A DNA stretch of 64,000 bases from contig NZ_JBEJGX010000003.1 of NCBI RefSeq assembly GCF_040253635.1, forward strand, positions 7,403,501 to 7,467,500, written 5' to 3'. Of the stretch, positions 19,701 through 31,174 are shown piece by piece (position 1 is the stretch's first letter; each line of letters starts with the position of its first letter). Under the pieces are notes generated by a model. It was not told the origin of the DNA, ran no database searches, and saw nothing but the letters and a program-made list of their open reading frames with translations. A program made the position numbers and the translations under genes. The DNA is from Streptomyces sp. Edi2 (lineage in GTDB: Bacteria; Actinomycetota; Actinomycetes; Streptomycetales; Streptomycetaceae).

Positions 19701-21607
19701 ACGACGCCCTTGGGGCGGCCGGTGGAGCCGGAGGTGTAGATGACATAGGCCGGGTGGTGGACCTCCAGCGGGGCGGTGCGCTCGGCGTCCGTCAGCGTGA
19801 CATCGGACAGCTCCGCCAGCCGGGCGGTGGTGCCGTCGTCGTCCAGGACGACCTGCGGGCAGGGCACCTCGGGCAGGTGGCCGGCCGTCGCCGACTCCGT
19901 CAGCACGCACGTTGGCGCGGCGTCCGCCAGCATGTAGGCGATCCGGTCCACCGGATAGGCGGGGTCGACCGGGAGATAGGCGCCGCCCGCCTTCTGTACC
20001 GCCAGCGCGGCCACGACCAGTTCGGCGGACTTCGGCAGGGCCAGCGCCACGATGTGCTCGGGGCCGACGCCGCCCGCGATCAGCAGCCGGGCCAGCCGGT
20101 TGGCGCGCCCCTCCAGCTCCCGATAGGTGAGCGTACGGCCCTGGTGCGCCAGCGCCGGGGCGTCCGGCGCGGCCTGCGCCTGTGCCTCGACGAGCTGGGG
20201 CATCGTACGGGCCGGGCCGTTTCTGGCGGTGTCGTTCCAGCCGGTGAGCAGCAGCTCCCGCTCCCGGGCGGTGAGGATCTCCGCCCGGCTGACGGGGGCG
20301 TCCGCGTCGGCGACGACGGCGGCCAGCAGCCGCACCAGCCGGCCGGCCAGCGCCTGCGCGGTCTCCGGCTCGAACAGGTCGGTGGCGTACTGCACTTCGC
20401 CGCCGATGCCCGCCGGGGCGCCCTGGGGCGTGTGCCGCTCGCGCAGCGTGAAGGTCAGATCGACCTTGGCCACCCCGGTGTCCAGGTCGCTGACGGAAAC
20501 CTCCAGCCCCGGCATGGTGCACCCGCCCTCGTCGGCGCTCTGCAGCGACAGCAGCGTCTGGAAGAGGGGGGCGTGGGACAGCGACCGGGCCGGGTTGACC
20601 GCCTCGACGACCCGTTCGAAGGGAATGTCCTGGTGGGCGTAGGCGGTCAGGTCGGTCTCCCGCACCCGGGCCACGAGTTGGCGGAAGCTGGGGTCACCGG
20701 AGACGTCGGTGCGCAGGACGAGGGTGTTGACGAAGAATCCGACGAGGTCGTCCAGGGCTTCGTCGGTACGGCCGGCCACGGCGGTGCCGATCGGGATGTC
20801 GGTGCCTGCGCCCAGGCGGGAGAGCAGCGCCGCGAGACCGGCCTGCAGCACCATGAACACCGTGCCATCGCACTCGCGCGCCAGCTCCACGACGCGGGTG
20901 TGCAGCTCGGCGTCCAGCTCGAAGCGGGCGCTGCCGCCGCGGTGGCCGGCGACGGCCGGGCGGGGCCGGTCCAGCGGCAGTTCCACCAGCTCCGGCGAGT
21001 CCGCCAACTCCTTCATCCAGAACGACAGTTGCTCGGCGGCCAGGCTGCCGGGGTCGTTCTCGTCGCCCAGTACGTCGCGTTGCCACAGGGCGTAGTCGGC
21101 GTACTGCACCGGCAGCGGTTCCCAGGCGGGGGCGTGGCCGTTGACGCGGGCGGTGTAGGCCTGGGACAGGTCGCGGGAGAGTGGCCCCATGGACCAGCCG
21201 TCGCCGGCGATGTGGTGCAGGAGGAGGAGCAGGACGTGCCGGTCCTCGGAGACCTTGAAGAGGGTGAGCTTGAGGGGGACGCCGGCGGTCAGGTCGAAGC
21301 CGTACGCGGCGGCGTCCGCCAACGCCGTCTCCAGTTGCCCTGGTCCGTCCAGCTCGACGAACTCCATTACCGGCCGGGCCTGTTCGCCGCTGAGCACCAC
21401 CTGGCACAGCTCGCCCGATTCCTCCTCGGCGAAGCGGGTGCGCAGTACCTCGTGCCGCTCCACCACATCGGCCAGCGCCGCCTCCAGCGCCGCACGGTCC
21501 AGGGCGCCGGTCAGGTGCAGGGCGACCGGGATGTTGTAGGTCGGGCTGGGGCCCTCCACCTGGAAAGCGAACCACAACCGCCGCTGCGCGAACGACACCG
21601 GGTACAT
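13760..21607 (-). CDS. Non-ribosomal peptide synthetase C-A-T-C-A-T-E (modules 4 and 5)
   Basis: Predicted 2615-residue NRPS. Order: C4 (1-430, HHIAGDGWS near 132); A4 (465-960, [11 protein letters not shown] near 625); T4 (FFERGGHSL near 1003); C5 (1060-1490, HHIAGDGWS near 1193); A5 (1514-1990); T5 (FFELGGDSI near 2063); and an epimerisation domain (2110-2560, [12 protein letters not shown] near 2253 and EGHGRE). The A5 code DAWTIAAICK equals that of GrsA, so D-Phe is the expected product of module 5. A4 reads DALLAGSVVK, which I do not recognise. T4 has Arg where FFELGGHS normally has Leu. ATG 21607 has GAGGAG 8 bases upstream and lies 49 bp after the module 1-3 gene. Confidence 0.95.
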   Translation of the reverse strand: MYPVSFAQRRLWFAFQVEGPSPTYNIPVALHLTGALDRAALEAALADVVERHEVLRTRFAEEESGELCQVVLSGEQARPVMEFVELDGPGQLETALADAAAYGFDLTAGVPLKLTLFKVSEDRHVLLLLLHHIAGDGWSMGPLSRDLSQAYTARVNGHAPAWEPLPVQYADYALWQRDVLGDENDPGSLAAEQLSFWMKELADSPELVELPLDRPRPAVAGHRGGSARFELDAELHTRVVELARECDGTVFMVLQAGLAALLSRLGAGTDIPIGTAVAGRTDEALDDLVGFFVNTLVLRTDVSGDPSFRQLVARVRETDLTAYAHQDIPFERVVEAVNPARSLSHAPLFQTLLSLQSADEGGCTMPGLEVSVSDLDTGVAKVDLTFTLRERHTPQGAPAGIGGEVQYATDLFEPETAQALAGRLVRLLAAVVADADAPVSRAEILTARERELLLTGWNDTARNGPARTMPQLVEAQAQAAPDAPALAHQGRTLTYRELEGRANRLARLLIAGGVGPEHIVALALPKSAELVVAALAVQKAGGAYLPVDPAYPVDRIAYMLADAAPTCVLTESATAGHLPEVPCPQVVLDDDGTTARLAELSDVTLTDAERTAPLEVHHPAYVIYTSGSTGRPKGVVVTHRGLGDLSVSVTERYLLDRDSRVLQLASPSFDASVLETVMALTNGATLVVPDGRQLVGEELARVLADERISHTLMLPAALATLPEIELPHLRTLATGADKVGTELAARWSERHRMINSYGPTEATVVAAMSEPLTGEGIPPIGGPVVNGRVYVLDCALRPVPPGVAGELYTAGPGLARGYLRRPALTAERFVADPFGPPGSRLYRTGDLVRWTTHGALEYLGRTDNQVKIRGFRIELGEIEAVLSEAAGVADALVMSRHDGPAGQQLAGYVTTIDGAAPEPAALRAHLAATLPDHMIPAAFVVLDRWPMTPNGKIDRTALPAPGFAGAGAAGRAPRTPREEILAGVFAEILGVDSVTADDNFFERGGHSLLATRLISRIRTALDVELSIRAVFEAPTVARLAARLGEAGSTRAALVPRARPGALPMSFAQRRLWFAFQVEGPSPTYNIPVALHLTGALDRAALEAALADVVERHEALRTRFAEESGEPCQMVLSGEQARPVVEFTELDAPDLLETALADAAAYGFDLTAGVPLKLTLFKVSEDRHVLLLLLHHIAGDGWSMGPLSRDLSQAYTARVNGHAPAWEPLPVQYADYALWQRDMLGDENDPDSVLSQQLDFWRKELSGAPELLELPLDRPRPAVASHRGATERFTLDAELHAQLVELARAGDVTVFMVLQAGLAALLSRLGAGTDIPIGTAVAGRTDEALDDLVGFFINTLVLRTDVSGDPTFRQLLARVRESDLTAYAHQDIPFERVVEAAGVARALSHTPFFQVSLNLEESAADAPALPGLRVESHPVGQDAAKSELVFGLSEQHTAAGEPAGLTGTLTYATDLFEPASAEAVAQRFVRLLRTLVAEPDKAVGAAEILTATEYQELVHDRNATGRSVPALTMPELFEAHAARTPHAEAVVYEDTVLTYGELDRRANQLARLLITHGVGPERLVALAMPRSADMVTAALAIHKAGGAYLPIDPDYPTDRITYMLRDANPVCVLTASATADHLPEVPCPQVVLDDANTTARLTERPDGPLSNDERHAPLNLHHPAYLIYTSGSTGRPKGVLVTHTGIASLATAQTQHLHIQPTSRTLQFASLSFDAATWEIIMALTHGATLVMAPPTRLTGDELTTLLHQQHITHATLPPAILTTLPDHSLPTDMTLIVAGEACPPEQTGRWSTGRHMINAYGPTETTICTTMSPPLTGTITPPLGTPITNTHLYLLDPALRPTPPGVPGELYTTGPALARGYHNRPDLTAQRFIANPYGPPGTRLYRTGDLARWTTHHTLEYLGRTDNQIKIRGFRIEPGEIETALTQATGVTDALLMVRQDGPAGPRLIGYVTADAPAPDPAALRAHLAATLPDYMVPAAIVVLDRWPLTPNGKIDRKALPAPAFTGSATTGRAPRTPREEILTGIYAGVLGLDSVTIDDNFFELGGDSISSMRVVSQAREEGLTLTVQQVFQHRTVAELAAVATEITGSWATADDGVGAFPMTPIMHWLRELDGPVAGFNQSATVRVPAGADLARLTTSVQRWLDHHDILRLRMTTAEDGSWEPAVAERGAVAADAVLHRVDIAGLPPEARDAAMADEGEKARLRLSPQDGSVVQLVWYDAGSQAPGLLQIVAHHLAVDGVSWRILVPDLREAWEAVAAGRGPEFAPVATSFRAWARRLAEAAQEPAWEAGLDVWTRAASGGADGAMAAEAPLGERQLDPRRDTAGTVRMLELSLPPERARPLLTDVPAAFHANVGDVLLSGFALAVREWRRRRGEAADEVLVDLEGHGREDIVPGADLSGTVGWFTSLYPVRLPLAAADWTEVQAGGPAVGESLKLVKERLRALPGNGVGHGMLRYLNPRLGPVLATLPAPQLGFNYLGRFEATDAAAGEGRPWTMVSGLPSPAPWDAGMPLAHPVELNALTQDLADGPRLRATWTWAGHLLPEEDVRELAELWFAALDALTAHARGDRAGGHSPSDLSLGLSQAEIDELEAELRML
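15789..17066 (-). repeat. 1.28-kb duplicated A-domain core, copy in module 5
   Basis: This stretch appears identical to 22204-23481 at a constant offset of 6415 bp, and the two encoded proteins match at every residue. It spans the A domain from the C-A linker (RNATGRS) to just after A8 (EPGEIETAL). The coding strand here is unusually rich in ACC and CAC codons and poor in G, unlike the flanking C and T domains, which suggests imported sequence. Confidence 0.9.
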
Positions 21608-21656
21608 GGCGGAACTCCTCTTGGAACGGAAATACGAGCGGTGCGGGAAGGAGAGG

Positions 21657-24600
21657 TCAGGAGCTGCGCATACGGCGGAGCGAGGGCCGGGCCCGGCGGG
21701 CCGTGCCGATCTCCTCGGCCAGCCCGGCGACGGTCGGCTTCTCGAAGACCGTCCGGACCGGCAGTTCGGCGCCCAGCGCCGTCCGCACCCGGCTGATCAG
21801 CCGGGTCACCAGCAGCGAGTGGCCGCCCAGCTGGAAGAAGCTGTCGTCGATGCTCACCGAGGCCGCCCCCAGCAGCTCCCCGAAGATCCCGCACAGGGTC
21901 TCCTCCTGCGGAGTGCGCGGGGCCCGGCCGTCGGCGGACCCGGTCGGCTGCTCCGGGGCGGGCAGGGCCTCGCGGTCCACCTTCCCGTTCGGCGTCAGCG
22001 GCCACTCCTGAAGGACCACGACCGCCGACGGCACCATGTACGCGGGCAGTTGCCCGGCACACCGCCCGAGCAGTTCCTCGACCAGCCGCGCCGCGGCGGA
22101 CGCGTCGGCAGGACCTTCGACATAGGCCACGATCCGCTGCTCACCGGGACGGTCCGTACGCACCAGCGCCAACGCCCGGCCGACCTGCGGATGGTCCGCG
22201 AGCGCGGTTTCGATTTCGCCGGGTTCGATGCGGAAGCCGCGGATTTTGATTTGGTTGTCGGTGCGGCCGAGGTATTCGAGGGTGTGGTGGGTGGTCCAGC
22301 GGGCGAGGTCGCCGGTGCGGTAGAGGCGGGTGCCGGGTGGGCCGTAGGGGTTGGCGATGAAGCGTTGGGCGGTGAGGTCGGGGCGGTTGTGGTAGCCGCG
22401 GGCGAGGGCGGGGCCGGTGGTGTAGAGCTCGCCGGGGACGCCGGGGGGTGTGGGGCGGAGTGCGGGGTCGAGGAGGTAGAGGTGGGTGTTGGTGATGGGG
22501 GTGCCGAGGGGTGGGGTGATGGTGCCGGTGAGGGGTGGGCTCATGGTGGTGCAGATGGTGGTTTCGGTGGGTCCGTAGGCGTTGATCATGTGTCGGCCGG
22601 TGGACCAGCGGCCGGTTTGTTCGGGTGGGCAGGCTTCTCCGGCGACGATGAGGGTCATGTCGGTGGGGAGGCTGTGGTCGGGGAGTGTGGTGAGGATGGC
22701 TGGGGGGAGGGTGGCGTGGGTGATGTGTTGTTGGTGGAGGAGGGTGGTGAGTTCGTCTCCGGTGAGGCGGGTGGGGGGTGCCATGACGAGGGTGGCGCCG
22801 TGGGTGAGGGCCATGATGATTTCCCAGGTGGCGGCGTCGAAGCTGAGGGAGGCGAACTGGAGGGTGCGGGAAGTGGGTTGTATGTGGAGGTGTTGGGTTT
22901 GTGCGGTGGCGAGTGAGGCGATGCCGGTGTGGGTGACGAGGACGCCTTTGGGGCGGCCGGTGGAGCCGGAGGTGTAGATGAGGTAGGCGGGGTGGTGCAG
23001 GTTGAGGGGGGCGTGTCGTTCGTCGTTGCTGAGCGGCCCGTCGGGCCGCTCCGTCAGCCGGGCGGTGGTGTTGGCGTCGTCGAGTACGACCTGTGGGCAG
23101 GGCACTTCGGGCAGGTGGTCGGCCGTCGCTGACGCCGTCAGCACACAGACCGGGTTGGCGTCCCGCAGCATGTAGGTGATGCGGTCGGTGGGGTAGTCGG
23201 GGTCGATGGGGAGGTAGGCTCCGCCGGCTTTGTGGATGGCGAGGGCGGCGGTGACCATGTCGGCGGAGCGGGGCATGGCGAGGGCGACGAGGCGTTCGGG
23301 TCCGACTCCGTGGGTGATCAGGAGGCGGGCGAGCTGGTTGGCGCGGCGGTCGAGTTCGCCGTAGGTGAGGACGGTGTCCTCGTAGACCACGGCCTCGGCG
23401 TGCGGGGTGCGGGCGGCGTGGGCCTCGAACAGTTCCGGCATCGTCAGCGCCGGAACCGACCGCCCCGTGGCATTACGGTCGACGAGCAGTTCCCGCCGCT
23501 CCTCCTCGGTAAGGATCTCGGCACTGCCCACCGTGCGGTCCGGATCGGCCACGATGGTCCGCAGCATCCCGATCAGTCGCCCGGCCAGGGCCTCGGCGCT
23601 GATGCGCTCGAAGAGGTCCGTGGCGTAGTTGAGTTCACCGGTCAGACCGGCCGGCTCACCGGCTGCCGTGTGCTGCTCGCTCAGGCCGAAGACCAGCTCG
23701 GACTTGGCGGCCGGGACGCCGACCGGCTCGGGCCGGACCTGGAGGCCGGGCAGGTCCGGGGTGATGGCGGTGCCGTCCTCCAGGTTCAACGAGACCTGGA
23801 AGAGCGGCGTGTGCGAGAGCACTCGGGTGACCTGAGCGGCTTCCACCGCACGCTCGAAGGGGGTGTCCTGGTGGGCGTAGGCGGCGAGGTCGGTCTCGCG
23901 GACCCGGGCCAGGAGTTGGCGGAAGGTGGGGTCGCCGGAGACGTCGGTGCGCAGGACGAGGGTGTTGACGAAGAATCCGACGAGGTCGTCCAGGGCTTCG
24001 TCGGTACGGCCGGCCACGGCGGTGCCGATCGGGATGTCGGTGCCCGCGCCCATACGGGACAGCAGGGCCGCCACCGCCGAGTGCAGCACCATGAACAGCG
24101 TGGCGCCCGAGCCCTGGGCGAAGGACAGCAAGGCGCGGTGCAGCTCGGCGTCGATGTTCAGCTCCACCGTGGCGCCGCGGTGGCTGGCGACGGCGGGGCG
24201 GGGCCGGTCCAGTGGTAGCTCCAGCAGTTCGGGGGCGCCGCTGAGTTCCTTGCGCCAGAAGTCGAGCTGTTGGGAGAGGACGCTGTCGGGGTCGTTCTCG
24301 TCGCCCAGCATGTCGCGTTGCCACAGGGCGTAGTCGGCGTACTGCACCGGCAGCGGTTCCCAGGCGGGGGCGTGGCCGTTGACGCGGGCGGTGTAGGCCT
24401 GGGACAGGTCGCGGGAGAGCGGGCCCATGGACCAGCCGTCGCTGGCGATGTGGTGCAGGAGGAGGAGCAGGACGTGCCGGTCCTCGGAGACCTTGAAGAG
24501 GGTGAGCTTGAGGGGGACGCCGGCGGTCAGGTCGAAGCCGTACGCGGCGGCGTCCGCCAACGCCGTCTCCAGCAGATCCGGAGCGTCCAGCTCGACCCAC

Positions 24601-27600
24601 TCGACCACCGGACGGGACGGTTCGCCACTGAGCACCATCTGACACGGCTCGCCGGACTCCTCGGCGAAGCGGGTGCGCAGCGCCTCGTGCCGCTCCACCA
24701 CATCGGCCAGCGCCGCCTCCAGCGCCGCACGGTCCAGAGCACCGGTCAGCCGTACCGCGACGGGCACGTTGTACGTCGGGCTGGGACCCGCCAACTGGTG
24801 CAGGAACCACAGCCGTTGCTGTGCGGGGGACAGCGGCAGCCGCGCCGGACGCCCGCCCGCCACCAGCGGCGGACGGGCCGTGCCCGCGTCGGCCAGGCGC
24901 GCGGCGAGCCCGGCGACGGTCGGTGCCTCGAACACCGCGCGGATCGGCAGCTCCGCCCCCAGCGTCCGGCGCAGCCCGGCGATCAGCCGGGTCACCAGCA
25001 GCGAATGCCCGCCCAGCGCGAAGAAGTTGTCGTCCACGCCCACCCGTGGCAGGCCCAGTATCTCCGCGAACGCGCCGCACAGGATCTCCTCGTGCGCGGT
25101 GCGCGGCGCACGCCCCGAAACGCCGGCCGCGACGCCGTAGTCGGGCGTGGGCAGCGACTTGCGGTCCAGTTTGCGGTTCACCGTGAGCGGGAGCTCTTCG
25201 AGCAGCACGAAGACCGCGGGCACCATGTAGTCGGGCAGTTGCCCGGCCGCGTAGCGGCGCAGCTCGGCGGAGTCCACGCTCTGCCCGGGCGCGGGGACGG
25301 CGTAGCCGACCAGGCGCTTGTCACCGGGCTGGTCCTCGCGGACGATCACGGCCACCTGCGCCAGCTTCGGGTGCGCCCCGATGACGCCCTCGATCTCGCC
25401 CAGCTCGATACGGAAGCCGCGCAGCTTGACCTGGTCGTCGACGCGCGCGACGAACTCCATCTGGCCGTCCACCCGCCACCTGGCCAGGTCACCCGAGCGG
25501 TACATCCGGCTGCCCGGCGGCCCGTAAGGGTTGGCGACGAAGCGGCCCGAGGTCAGGTCGGGGCGCCGGTGGTAGCCGCGCGTCACCAGGTCACCGGCGA
25601 TGTACACCTCGCCGGTGCTGCCGGTGGGCACCGGCTGCAGCCGGGCGTCCAGCACGAACATCTGGGTGTTCCAGATCGGCCGGCCGATGGTGACCACGCC
25701 CGCCGGGACGCTCTGGCCCGGCTCGATGCGGTACTCCGAGCAGCCGACGGTGGTCTCCGTCGGGCCGTACTCGTTGATGACGGTGGCACCGGGGTGCCGG
25801 CTCCGCCACTCGTCCAGCACCTCGCCCATCAGCGACTCGCCGCCGAGCACCAGCTGCTCCTTCGGCGAGTACTGCCCGGGCAGTTCGATGAGCAGCGGCA
25901 GGTGGCTGGGGGTGGCCTTGACGAAGGTGGGCTGCGGCCGTCCGTCCGCCGCTCGGGTCCGGCCGTCCAGCTCGACGAGCTCGACGCAGCCGCCGGAGGT
26001 CAGGGGCGCGAACAGGCCGGTGGCGGTGAGGTCGAAGGCCACCGGCGAGTGCACCAGGGCCCGTCCGGCCACACCCGGGTACGCCGTGCGGGTCCAGCTC
26101 AGGTAGGCGTCCAGCGAGCGGTGCTGCACGGTGACGCCCTTGGGGCGGCCGGTCGACCCGGAGGTGAAGATGACGAAGGCCGCGTTGTCCGCCAGCAGCG
26201 GCGCGTTGCGGTCGGCGTCGGTGAGGTCCGTGGAGTCCTGCGCGGTCAGTTCCGCGACGGCCTCGGGGTCGTCCAGGCGCAACGACGGGCACGGCGCGGG
26301 GACGTGGTCGAGCACGCCCCGGGCCGTGACGGCCAGCACGGGCGCCACGTCCTCCAGCATGAAGCCGAGCCGGTCCGCGGGGTAGGACGGGTCCAGCGGC
26401 AGATAGGCGCCACCGGCCTTGACGATGGCCAGGAGGGTCACCACCAGGTCCACCGAGCGGGGCAGCGCCACCGCGACATACCGCTCCGGACCGACACCGC
26501 GCCGGACCAGGAGCCGGGCCAGGCGGTTGGCGCGCGCGTTGAGCTCGGCGTAGGTCAGGCCGGTCTCCTCGTGGACGACCGCGGGAGCATCGGGTGCCCG
26601 CCGGGCCTGCTCCTCGATGAGGACGGGCAGCGTCTTCCCCGAGATCTCGTGCGGACGGCCCTGCCACTCCTCCAGCGCCTGCCGCCGCTCCTGCTCCGTC
26701 AGGATCTCCAGTTGGCCCACGGGGGCGTCGGGCCGGTCGGTGGACTCGCCCAGCAGCCGCACCAGACGGGCGGTCAGCGCCTCGACGGTGGCCCGGTCGA
26801 ACAGGTCGGTGGAGTACTCCAGCGAGGCGTCGATGCCCGCGGGCCTACCGTCCCGCGCCGTCCTCTCCTTGGTGTGGAAGGAGAGGTCGAACTGCGCGAC
26901 CCCCTTGGCCACGTCCTGCACCACCGCCTCCAGGCCCGGCAGCGCCATGCCCTCCTCGGGAGTGTTCTGCGAGGTCAGCATGGTCTGGAAGAGGGGGGCG
27001 TGGGACAGCGACCGGGTCGGGTTGACGGCCTCGACGACTCGTTCGAAGGGGGTGTCCTGGTGGGCGTAGGCGGCGAGGTCGGTCTCCCGCACCCGGGCCA
27101 GGAGCTGGCGGAAGGTCGGGTCGCCGGACACGTCCGTGCGCAGGACGAGGGTGTTGACGAAGAATCCGACGAGGTCGTCCAGGGCCTCGTCGGAGCGCCC
27201 GGCCACGGCGGTGCCGATCGGGATGTCGGTGCCCGCCCCCAGGCGGGAGAGCAGCGCCGCGAGACCGGCCTGCAGCACCATGAACACCGTGACGTCGCAC
27301 TCGCGCGCCAACTCCGCCATACGGGAGTGAAGGCCGGCGTCGAAGGTGAAGTGGGTGAGGGCCCCGCGGTAGCCGGCGACGGACGGGCGGGGCCGGTCCA
27401 GCGGCAGCTCCAGCAGCTCCGGAGCGCCGTTCAACGCCTGCTTCCAGAAGGCCAGTTGCCTGGCCGCGGTGCTGGCCGGGTCGCTCTCGTCCCCCAGCAT
27501 CTCGCGCTGCCACAGGGTGTAGTCCGCGTACTGCACCGGCAGCGGTTCCCAGGCGGGGGCGCGGCCGCCGGCGCGGGCGGTGTAGGCGGTGGACAGGTCG

Positions 27601-29924
27601 CGGGTGAGCGGGTCGCGGGACCAGCCGTCGGTGATGATGTGGTGCACCAGCAGGAGCAGGACGTGCTCGCGCTCGCCGAGCCGGTAAAGGGCGGCCTTCA
27701 GAGGCACTCCAGCGGTGAGGTCGAAGCCGTGCCCGGCCTGCGCGGCCAGCGCCCGCTGAAGCTGCTCGGCTCCGTCCACTTCGATGAACTCGACGGCCGG
27801 GGCGGCCTCTTCGGCGTCCAGGATCACCTGGTGGGGTTCGCCGTCGTGCTCGGCGAAGCGGGTGCGCAGCGCCTCGTGCCGCGCCGTCACATCACCCAGC
27901 GCCGCCTCCAGGGCGGTGCGGTCCAGCTCGCCGGTCAGCCGGACGGCGATCGGGATGTTGTAGGCCGGGCCGGGGCCCTCCAACCGGTGGAGGAACCACA
28001 GGCGCTGCTGGGCGGGGGAGAGCGGGATCCGCTCCGGGCGCCGGGCCGGCGCCAGGGCAGCGCGTGCCGCGCCGGCGCCGGCCAGGCGGTCCGCCAGCTC
28101 GGCGACGGTCGGTGCCTCGAACACCGCGCTCATCGGCAGCTCGGCGTCCAGGGCCGCGCGGATCCGGCTGGTCAGCCGGTTGGCCAGCAGCGAGTGACCG
28201 CCCAGAGCGAAGAAGTTGTCCTCGACGCCGACCGACTCCAGGCCCAGCACCTCGGCGGCCAGCCGGCACAGGGTCTCCTCCGTCGCGGTGCGCGGGGCGC
28301 TGCCGGCGCCGGTGCGGTACGCGGGGGCGGGCAGCGCCTTGCGGTCCACCTTCGCGTTCGGCGTCAGCGGCCACTCCTCGATGACGACGAAGGCCGACGG
28401 CACCATGTACCACGGCACGATCGATGCGGCATGGGCCCGCAGCGTTTCGGCGTCCGGCTCGGCGGCGCCCTCCGCGCAGCTCACATACGCCACGATCCGC
28501 TGGTCACCGGGGCGGTCCTCACGGACCAGCACCACGGCGCGCGAGACCTGCGGATGCTGCGTCAGCACGGCCTCGATCTCGCCCGGCTCGACGCGGAAGC
28601 CGCGGACCTTGACCTGGTGGTCGGCGCGTCCGCGGAACTCCAGCTGCCCGTCCTGCGTCCACCGGGCCAGGTCACCGGAGCGGTACATCCGCTCGCCCGG
28701 CGCCCCGAACGGGTCGGCGACGAACCTCTCGCCGGACAGCGCGGGCTGCCTGAAGTAGCCGCGCGCCAGCCCGGGGCCCGCGATGTAGAGCTCGCCGGTG
28801 ACGCCCGGCGCCACCGGGCGCAGCCGGTCGTCCAGGACGTAGCCGCGCATGTTGTCCATCACGCGGCCCAGCGGCAGCACGCCGTCCGGGGTCGGCCGGC
28901 CCGGCTCCAGCCGGAACTGCGCCATGTTGACGGTGATTTCGGACGGGCCGTACACGTTGATGACGGTGGCCCCGGGGTGACGGCGGCGCCACTCGTCCAG
29001 AGTGGCGCCCAGCAGCGCCTCACCGCCGAGCATCAGCTCACCGGTGGGCGAGTAGCCGTCCGGGAGGAGATGGAGTATCGGCAGATGGCTCGGGGTGGCC
29101 TTCATGAAGGTGCAGGAGACGGCGCCGGCGTGCGCGTCCTCCTCCAGTGCGGCGGCCAGCACCCGCCCGCCGGACACCAGCGGCCCCCACAACTCCGAGA
29201 CGGTCATGTCGAAGGACACCGGCGAGTGCCACAGCGAGGTGCCGCCCGGTCCCATGCTCGGGTAGTCCTTGCGGGCCCAGGCCAGATAGTCGGCCAGCGC
29301 GCGGTGCTCGATCACCACGGCCTTGGGCGTCCCGGTGGAGCCGGAGGTGTAGGTGACATACGCCGGGTTGGCCATGCGCAGCGGCCCGGTGCGCTCGGCG
29401 TCGGCCAGATCGGTGTCCGGCAGGCCGGGCAGCGCCTCGTCGACCGCCGGGTCGTCCAGCAGTACCAGCCGGTCGGTGAGCCCTTCCGCGGCGGGGGAGC
29501 CGGCAGTGGTGAGCAGGCAGACGGGGTCGGAGTGGCCGAGCATGTAGGCGATGCGGTCGGCCGGGTAGTCGACGTCCACCGGCAGGTAGGCGGCGCCGGT
29601 TTTGGTCACCGCCACCAGGGACACGATCTGGTGCAGCGAGCGCGGCATCAGCACGCCGACAACCTGCTCGGGGCCGGCGCCGCGCGCCACCAGCAGCCGG
29701 GCCAGCCGGTTGGCGCGCTCGTTCAGCTCGCGATAGCTGAGGGTCTGGCCGCGGAAGGTCGCGGCGGGGGCGTCGGGGGTGCGGCGCACCTGTGCTTCGA
29801 AGAGCTCGGGCAGCTTCAGGGCCGGGACGGCGGACGGTTCGCCCTGCCACCGTGCCGGGACACCTGCGAACAGTTCCTCCCGGGCACCGGACTCCGCCGC
29901 ACCCGCAGTCTTCGCACCGCTCAT
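21657..29924 (-). CDS. Non-ribosomal peptide synthetase A-T-C-A-T-C-A-T (modules 1 to 3, initiating)
   Basis: Predicted 2755-residue starter NRPS. Order: A1 (40-530, [11 protein letters not shown] near 191); T1 (FFALGGHSL near 573); C2 (638-1060, HHIITDGWS near 761); A2 (1090-1590, [11 protein letters not shown] near 1255); T2 (FFALGGHSL near 1636); C3 (1696-2120, HHIASDGWS near 1826); A3 (2148-2650, [11 protein letters not shown] near 2318); T3 (FFQLGGHSL near 2699). With no starter C domain, the peptide should begin with a free amino acid. Codes read by eye: A1 DMSKMGVVNK (unassigned, near the Asp-type DLTKxGAVNK group), A2 DLTKVGEVGK (Asn), A3 DAWTIAAICK (Phe). I chose ATG 29924 because GAGGAG lies 9 bases upstream; the frame runs open to 30155 but without a start context. 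Confidence 0.95.
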   Translation of the reverse strand: MSGAKTAGAAESGAREELFAGVPARWQGEPSAVPALKLPELFEAQVRRTPDAPAATFRGQTLSYRELNERANRLARLLVARGAGPEQVVGVLMPRSLHQIVSLVAVTKTGAAYLPVDVDYPADRIAYMLGHSDPVCLLTTAGSPAAEGLTDRLVLLDDPAVDEALPGLPDTDLADAERTGPLRMANPAYVTYTSGSTGTPKAVVIEHRALADYLAWARKDYPSMGPGGTSLWHSPVSFDMTVSELWGPLVSGGRVLAAALEEDAHAGAVSCTFMKATPSHLPILHLLPDGYSPTGELMLGGEALLGATLDEWRRRHPGATVINVYGPSEITVNMAQFRLEPGRPTPDGVLPLGRVMDNMRGYVLDDRLRPVAPGVTGELYIAGPGLARGYFRQPALSGERFVADPFGAPGERMYRSGDLARWTQDGQLEFRGRADHQVKVRGFRVEPGEIEAVLTQHPQVSRAVVLVREDRPGDQRIVAYVSCAEGAAEPDAETLRAHAASIVPWYMVPSAFVVIEEWPLTPNAKVDRKALPAPAYRTGAGSAPRTATEETLCRLAAEVLGLESVGVEDNFFALGGHSLLANRLTSRIRAALDAELPMSAVFEAPTVAELADRLAGAGAARAALAPARRPERIPLSPAQQRLWFLHRLEGPGPAYNIPIAVRLTGELDRTALEAALGDVTARHEALRTRFAEHDGEPHQVILDAEEAAPAVEFIEVDGAEQLQRALAAQAGHGFDLTAGVPLKAALYRLGEREHVLLLLVHHIITDGWSRDPLTRDLSTAYTARAGGRAPAWEPLPVQYADYTLWQREMLGDESDPASTAARQLAFWKQALNGAPELLELPLDRPRPSVAGYRGALTHFTFDAGLHSRMAELARECDVTVFMVLQAGLAALLSRLGAGTDIPIGTAVAGRSDEALDDLVGFFVNTLVLRTDVSGDPTFRQLLARVRETDLAAYAHQDTPFERVVEAVNPTRSLSHAPLFQTMLTSQNTPEEGMALPGLEAVVQDVAKGVAQFDLSFHTKERTARDGRPAGIDASLEYSTDLFDRATVEALTARLVRLLGESTDRPDAPVGQLEILTEQERRQALEEWQGRPHEISGKTLPVLIEEQARRAPDAPAVVHEETGLTYAELNARANRLARLLVRRGVGPERYVAVALPRSVDLVVTLLAIVKAGGAYLPLDPSYPADRLGFMLEDVAPVLAVTARGVLDHVPAPCPSLRLDDPEAVAELTAQDSTDLTDADRNAPLLADNAAFVIFTSGSTGRPKGVTVQHRSLDAYLSWTRTAYPGVAGRALVHSPVAFDLTATGLFAPLTSGGCVELVELDGRTRAADGRPQPTFVKATPSHLPLLIELPGQYSPKEQLVLGGESLMGEVLDEWRSRHPGATVINEYGPTETTVGCSEYRIEPGQSVPAGVVTIGRPIWNTQMFVLDARLQPVPTGSTGEVYIAGDLVTRGYHRRPDLTSGRFVANPYGPPGSRMYRSGDLARWRVDGQMEFVARVDDQVKLRGFRIELGEIEGVIGAHPKLAQVAVIVREDQPGDKRLVGYAVPAPGQSVDSAELRRYAAGQLPDYMVPAVFVLLEELPLTVNRKLDRKSLPTPDYGVAAGVSGRAPRTAHEEILCGAFAEILGLPRVGVDDNFFALGGHSLLVTRLIAGLRRTLGAELPIRAVFEAPTVAGLAARLADAGTARPPLVAGGRPARLPLSPAQQRLWFLHQLAGPSPTYNVPVAVRLTGALDRAALEAALADVVERHEALRTRFAEESGEPCQMVLSGEPSRPVVEWVELDAPDLLETALADAAAYGFDLTAGVPLKLTLFKVSEDRHVLLLLLHHIASDGWSMGPLSRDLSQAYTARVNGHAPAWEPLPVQYADYALWQRDMLGDENDPDSVLSQQLDFWRKELSGAPELLELPLDRPRPAVASHRGATVELNIDAELHRALLSFAQGSGATLFMVLHSAVAALLSRMGAGTDIPIGTAVAGRTDEALDDLVGFFVNTLVLRTDVSGDPTFRQLLARVRETDLAAYAHQDTPFERAVEAAQVTRVLSHTPLFQVSLNLEDGTAITPDLPGLQVRPEPVGVPAAKSELVFGLSEQHTAAGEPAGLTGELNYATDLFERISAEALAGRLIGMLRTIVADPDRTVGSAEILTEEERRELLVDRNATGRSVPALTMPELFEAHAARTPHAEAVVYEDTVLTYGELDRRANQLARLLITHGVGPERLVALAMPRSADMVTAALAIHKAGGAYLPIDPDYPTDRITYMLRDANPVCVLTASATADHLPEVPCPQVVLDDANTTARLTERPDGPLSNDERHAPLNLHHPAYLIYTSGSTGRPKGVLVTHTGIASLATAQTQHLHIQPTSRTLQFASLSFDAATWEIIMALTHGATLVMAPPTRLTGDELTTLLHQQHITHATLPPAILTTLPDHSLPTDMTLIVAGEACPPEQTGRWSTGRHMINAYGPTETTICTTMSPPLTGTITPPLGTPITNTHLYLLDPALRPTPPGVPGELYTTGPALARGYHNRPDLTAQRFIANPYGPPGTRLYRTGDLARWTTHHTLEYLGRTDNQIKIRGFRIEPGEIETALADHPQVGRALALVRTDRPGEQRIVAYVEGPADASAAARLVEELLGRCAGQLPAYMVPSAVVVLQEWPLTPNGKVDREALPAPEQPTGSADGRAPRTPQEETLCGIFGELLGAASVSIDDSFFQLGGHSLLVTRLISRVRTALGAELPVRTVFEKPTVAGLAEEIGTARRARPSLRRMRSS
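22204..23481 (-). repeat. 1.28-kb duplicated A-domain core, copy in module 3
   Basis: Partner of 15789-17066. Flanks differ on both sides: after the tract module 3 reads ADHPQV while module 5 reads TQATGV, and before it the linkers also diverge. The unit exchanged is therefore the A core, not the whole module. Confidence 0.9.
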
Positions 29925-30151
29925 TTTCCGAAACTCCTCGTGGCCCGACGACGGGCTTGTGCTCTCGACCTGGCGACGTGTCGGGGGCCGTGTGACTTGG
30001 GCAGAACAGGCATGACGTTCGTGCGCCGAGGCTATGCAGAGCTGATTTCGCCGCGTTATTGAAGCCATTTCGCAGGTGGGCGTGGCCGGATATCGGCTAC
30101 GGGACACCCGCCGTCCTGCGCTGCACCGTCGCCGTCGGGACGGCGCAGACG

Positions 30152-30991
30152 TCACGTGGCCGCGGTGAGCCGCCTGATGCGCTCCTCGTCCCCGGTGCGC
30201 GGGCAGGTCACGCAGGTGTCCTCGGGGCGCAGTGTGTAGAACATGCAGCAGCTGGCACGGTCCCGGGTCGCCAGCGACTCGCCGCCCGGCCCGGCCAGTT
30301 CACGGAATCCCGCACTGCCCACGTACGGAGCGGTGGCACCCGGCAGCAGCAGCTCCAGCTCGGCCACCGCGCGCGGCTCCTCGCCCAGCAGGTGCCCCAG
30401 GTACCACAGGCCCTCCGCGATCTCGTCGGAGGCCATGCCCCACAGCGCCCGCGGCCCGCGCCGCATCCGGGTGCGGAAGCCTTCCAGAACGGGCCGGAGA
30501 TGCTGGGCCACCGCCGCCCGTACCTCCGCCCGCAGGGCCTCCTCGTCCGGGACGACCCGGGCGCCGGGCAGTGCCGCGGCGGAGTCGTCCGGGAGGCAGC
30601 TGAAGGCGCTGACCCGCACCGCCATCCTGCCCAGCTCACGCTGGAAGGAGACGTCCTGCACGGGCAGCCGCGGGACCCGGCGGTGCAGGAACCAGGGGAT
30701 GGTGATCAGCAGGCAGGCGGGCCAGGCGTAGCGGTGCAGGGCGAAGCTCGCGATGACGTCCGGCCGGGCGCGCTGTCCGTAATCCCGCACGATCTGCGCG
30801 TCGTCCCAGGCGAGGAAGGTGTCCAGGCTCTCGCCGCCGGCCGCGAGCCCGGCCGCGCACACCCAGCCGTCGCCGCTGGGCGGGGCCGCGTCCCACAGAG
30901 TCACCCGCAGGCCGGGGAAGACCGCGGAGAGCCGGGCGTAGGCCTCGGCGACGGGGTGGACGGCAGGCGGGGCGGCGGGGGCACGAGTCAT
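30152..30991 (-). CDS. FhuF-like siderophore iron reductase, C-terminal 2Fe-2S
   Basis: Predicted 279-residue cytoplasmic ferric-siderophore reductase. The C terminus carries the FhuF-type cluster motif CC-x10-C-x2-C (near residue 255, SCCMFYTL...TCVTC), which binds an unusual 2Fe-2S cluster and reduces siderophore-bound Fe(III) for release. ATG 30991 was chosen; GTG 31003 is also in frame. An iron-box palindrome lies 23 bases upstream, so iron repression is likely. It precedes the first NRPS gene on the same strand with 227 bp between them, so read-through into the NRPS operon is possible. The N-terminal 200 residues lack motifs I can name. Confidence 0.8.
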   Translation of the reverse strand: MTRAPAAPPAVHPVAEAYARLSAVFPGLRVTLWDAAPPSGDGWVCAAGLAAGGESLDTFLAWDDAQIVRDYGQRARPDVIASFALHRYAWPACLLITIPWFLHRRVPRLPVQDVSFQRELGRMAVRVSAFSCLPDDSAAALPGARVVPDEEALRAEVRAAVAQHLRPVLEGFRTRMRRGPRALWGMASDEIAEGLWYLGHLLGEEPRAVAELELLLPGATAPYVGSAGFRELAGPGGESLATRDRASCCMFYTLRPEDTCVTCPRTGDEERIRRLTAAT

Positions 30992-31013
30992 GCGGGAGAC
31001 CACCGAATCGCGA

Positions 31014-31049
31014 AAGTCTTCAGGTAAGGCTTACCTTACCTGAAGACTT
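31014..31049. promoter_or_regulatory. Iron box (DmdR/IdeR-type operator) upstream of fhuF-like gene
   Basis: A perfect 16-bp inverted repeat, AAGTCTTCAGGTAAGG with CCTTACCTGAAGACTT around CTTA. Positions 31020-31038 match the actinobacterial iron-box consensus TTAGGTTAGGCTCACCTAA at 15 of 19 places. The extra outer arms make the palindrome longer than a minimal site and could allow two repressor dimers. Confidence 0.85.
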
Positions 31050-31174
31050 ACCCGTGCCCGCTGAACGCCAGTCCTGGCACCCCGCACGGCTTCCCGGCGA
31101 CTTCCGGACGGCTCCCCGGATTTGAACTGGGGCGCGCGCCGCCTATGGTGCTGGAAACGTCAGGAGGAACCGTC

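Noticed and set aside
24270..30062. Open frame of 1930 codons antisense to the starter NRPS gene
   Set aside because: Same shadow effect; no domain motifs and no start context.
29925..30155. N-terminal extension of the starter NRPS gene by 77 codons
   Set aside because: Arg/Ser/Cys-rich sequence without NRPS similarity. ATG 29924 has a good ribosome binding site.
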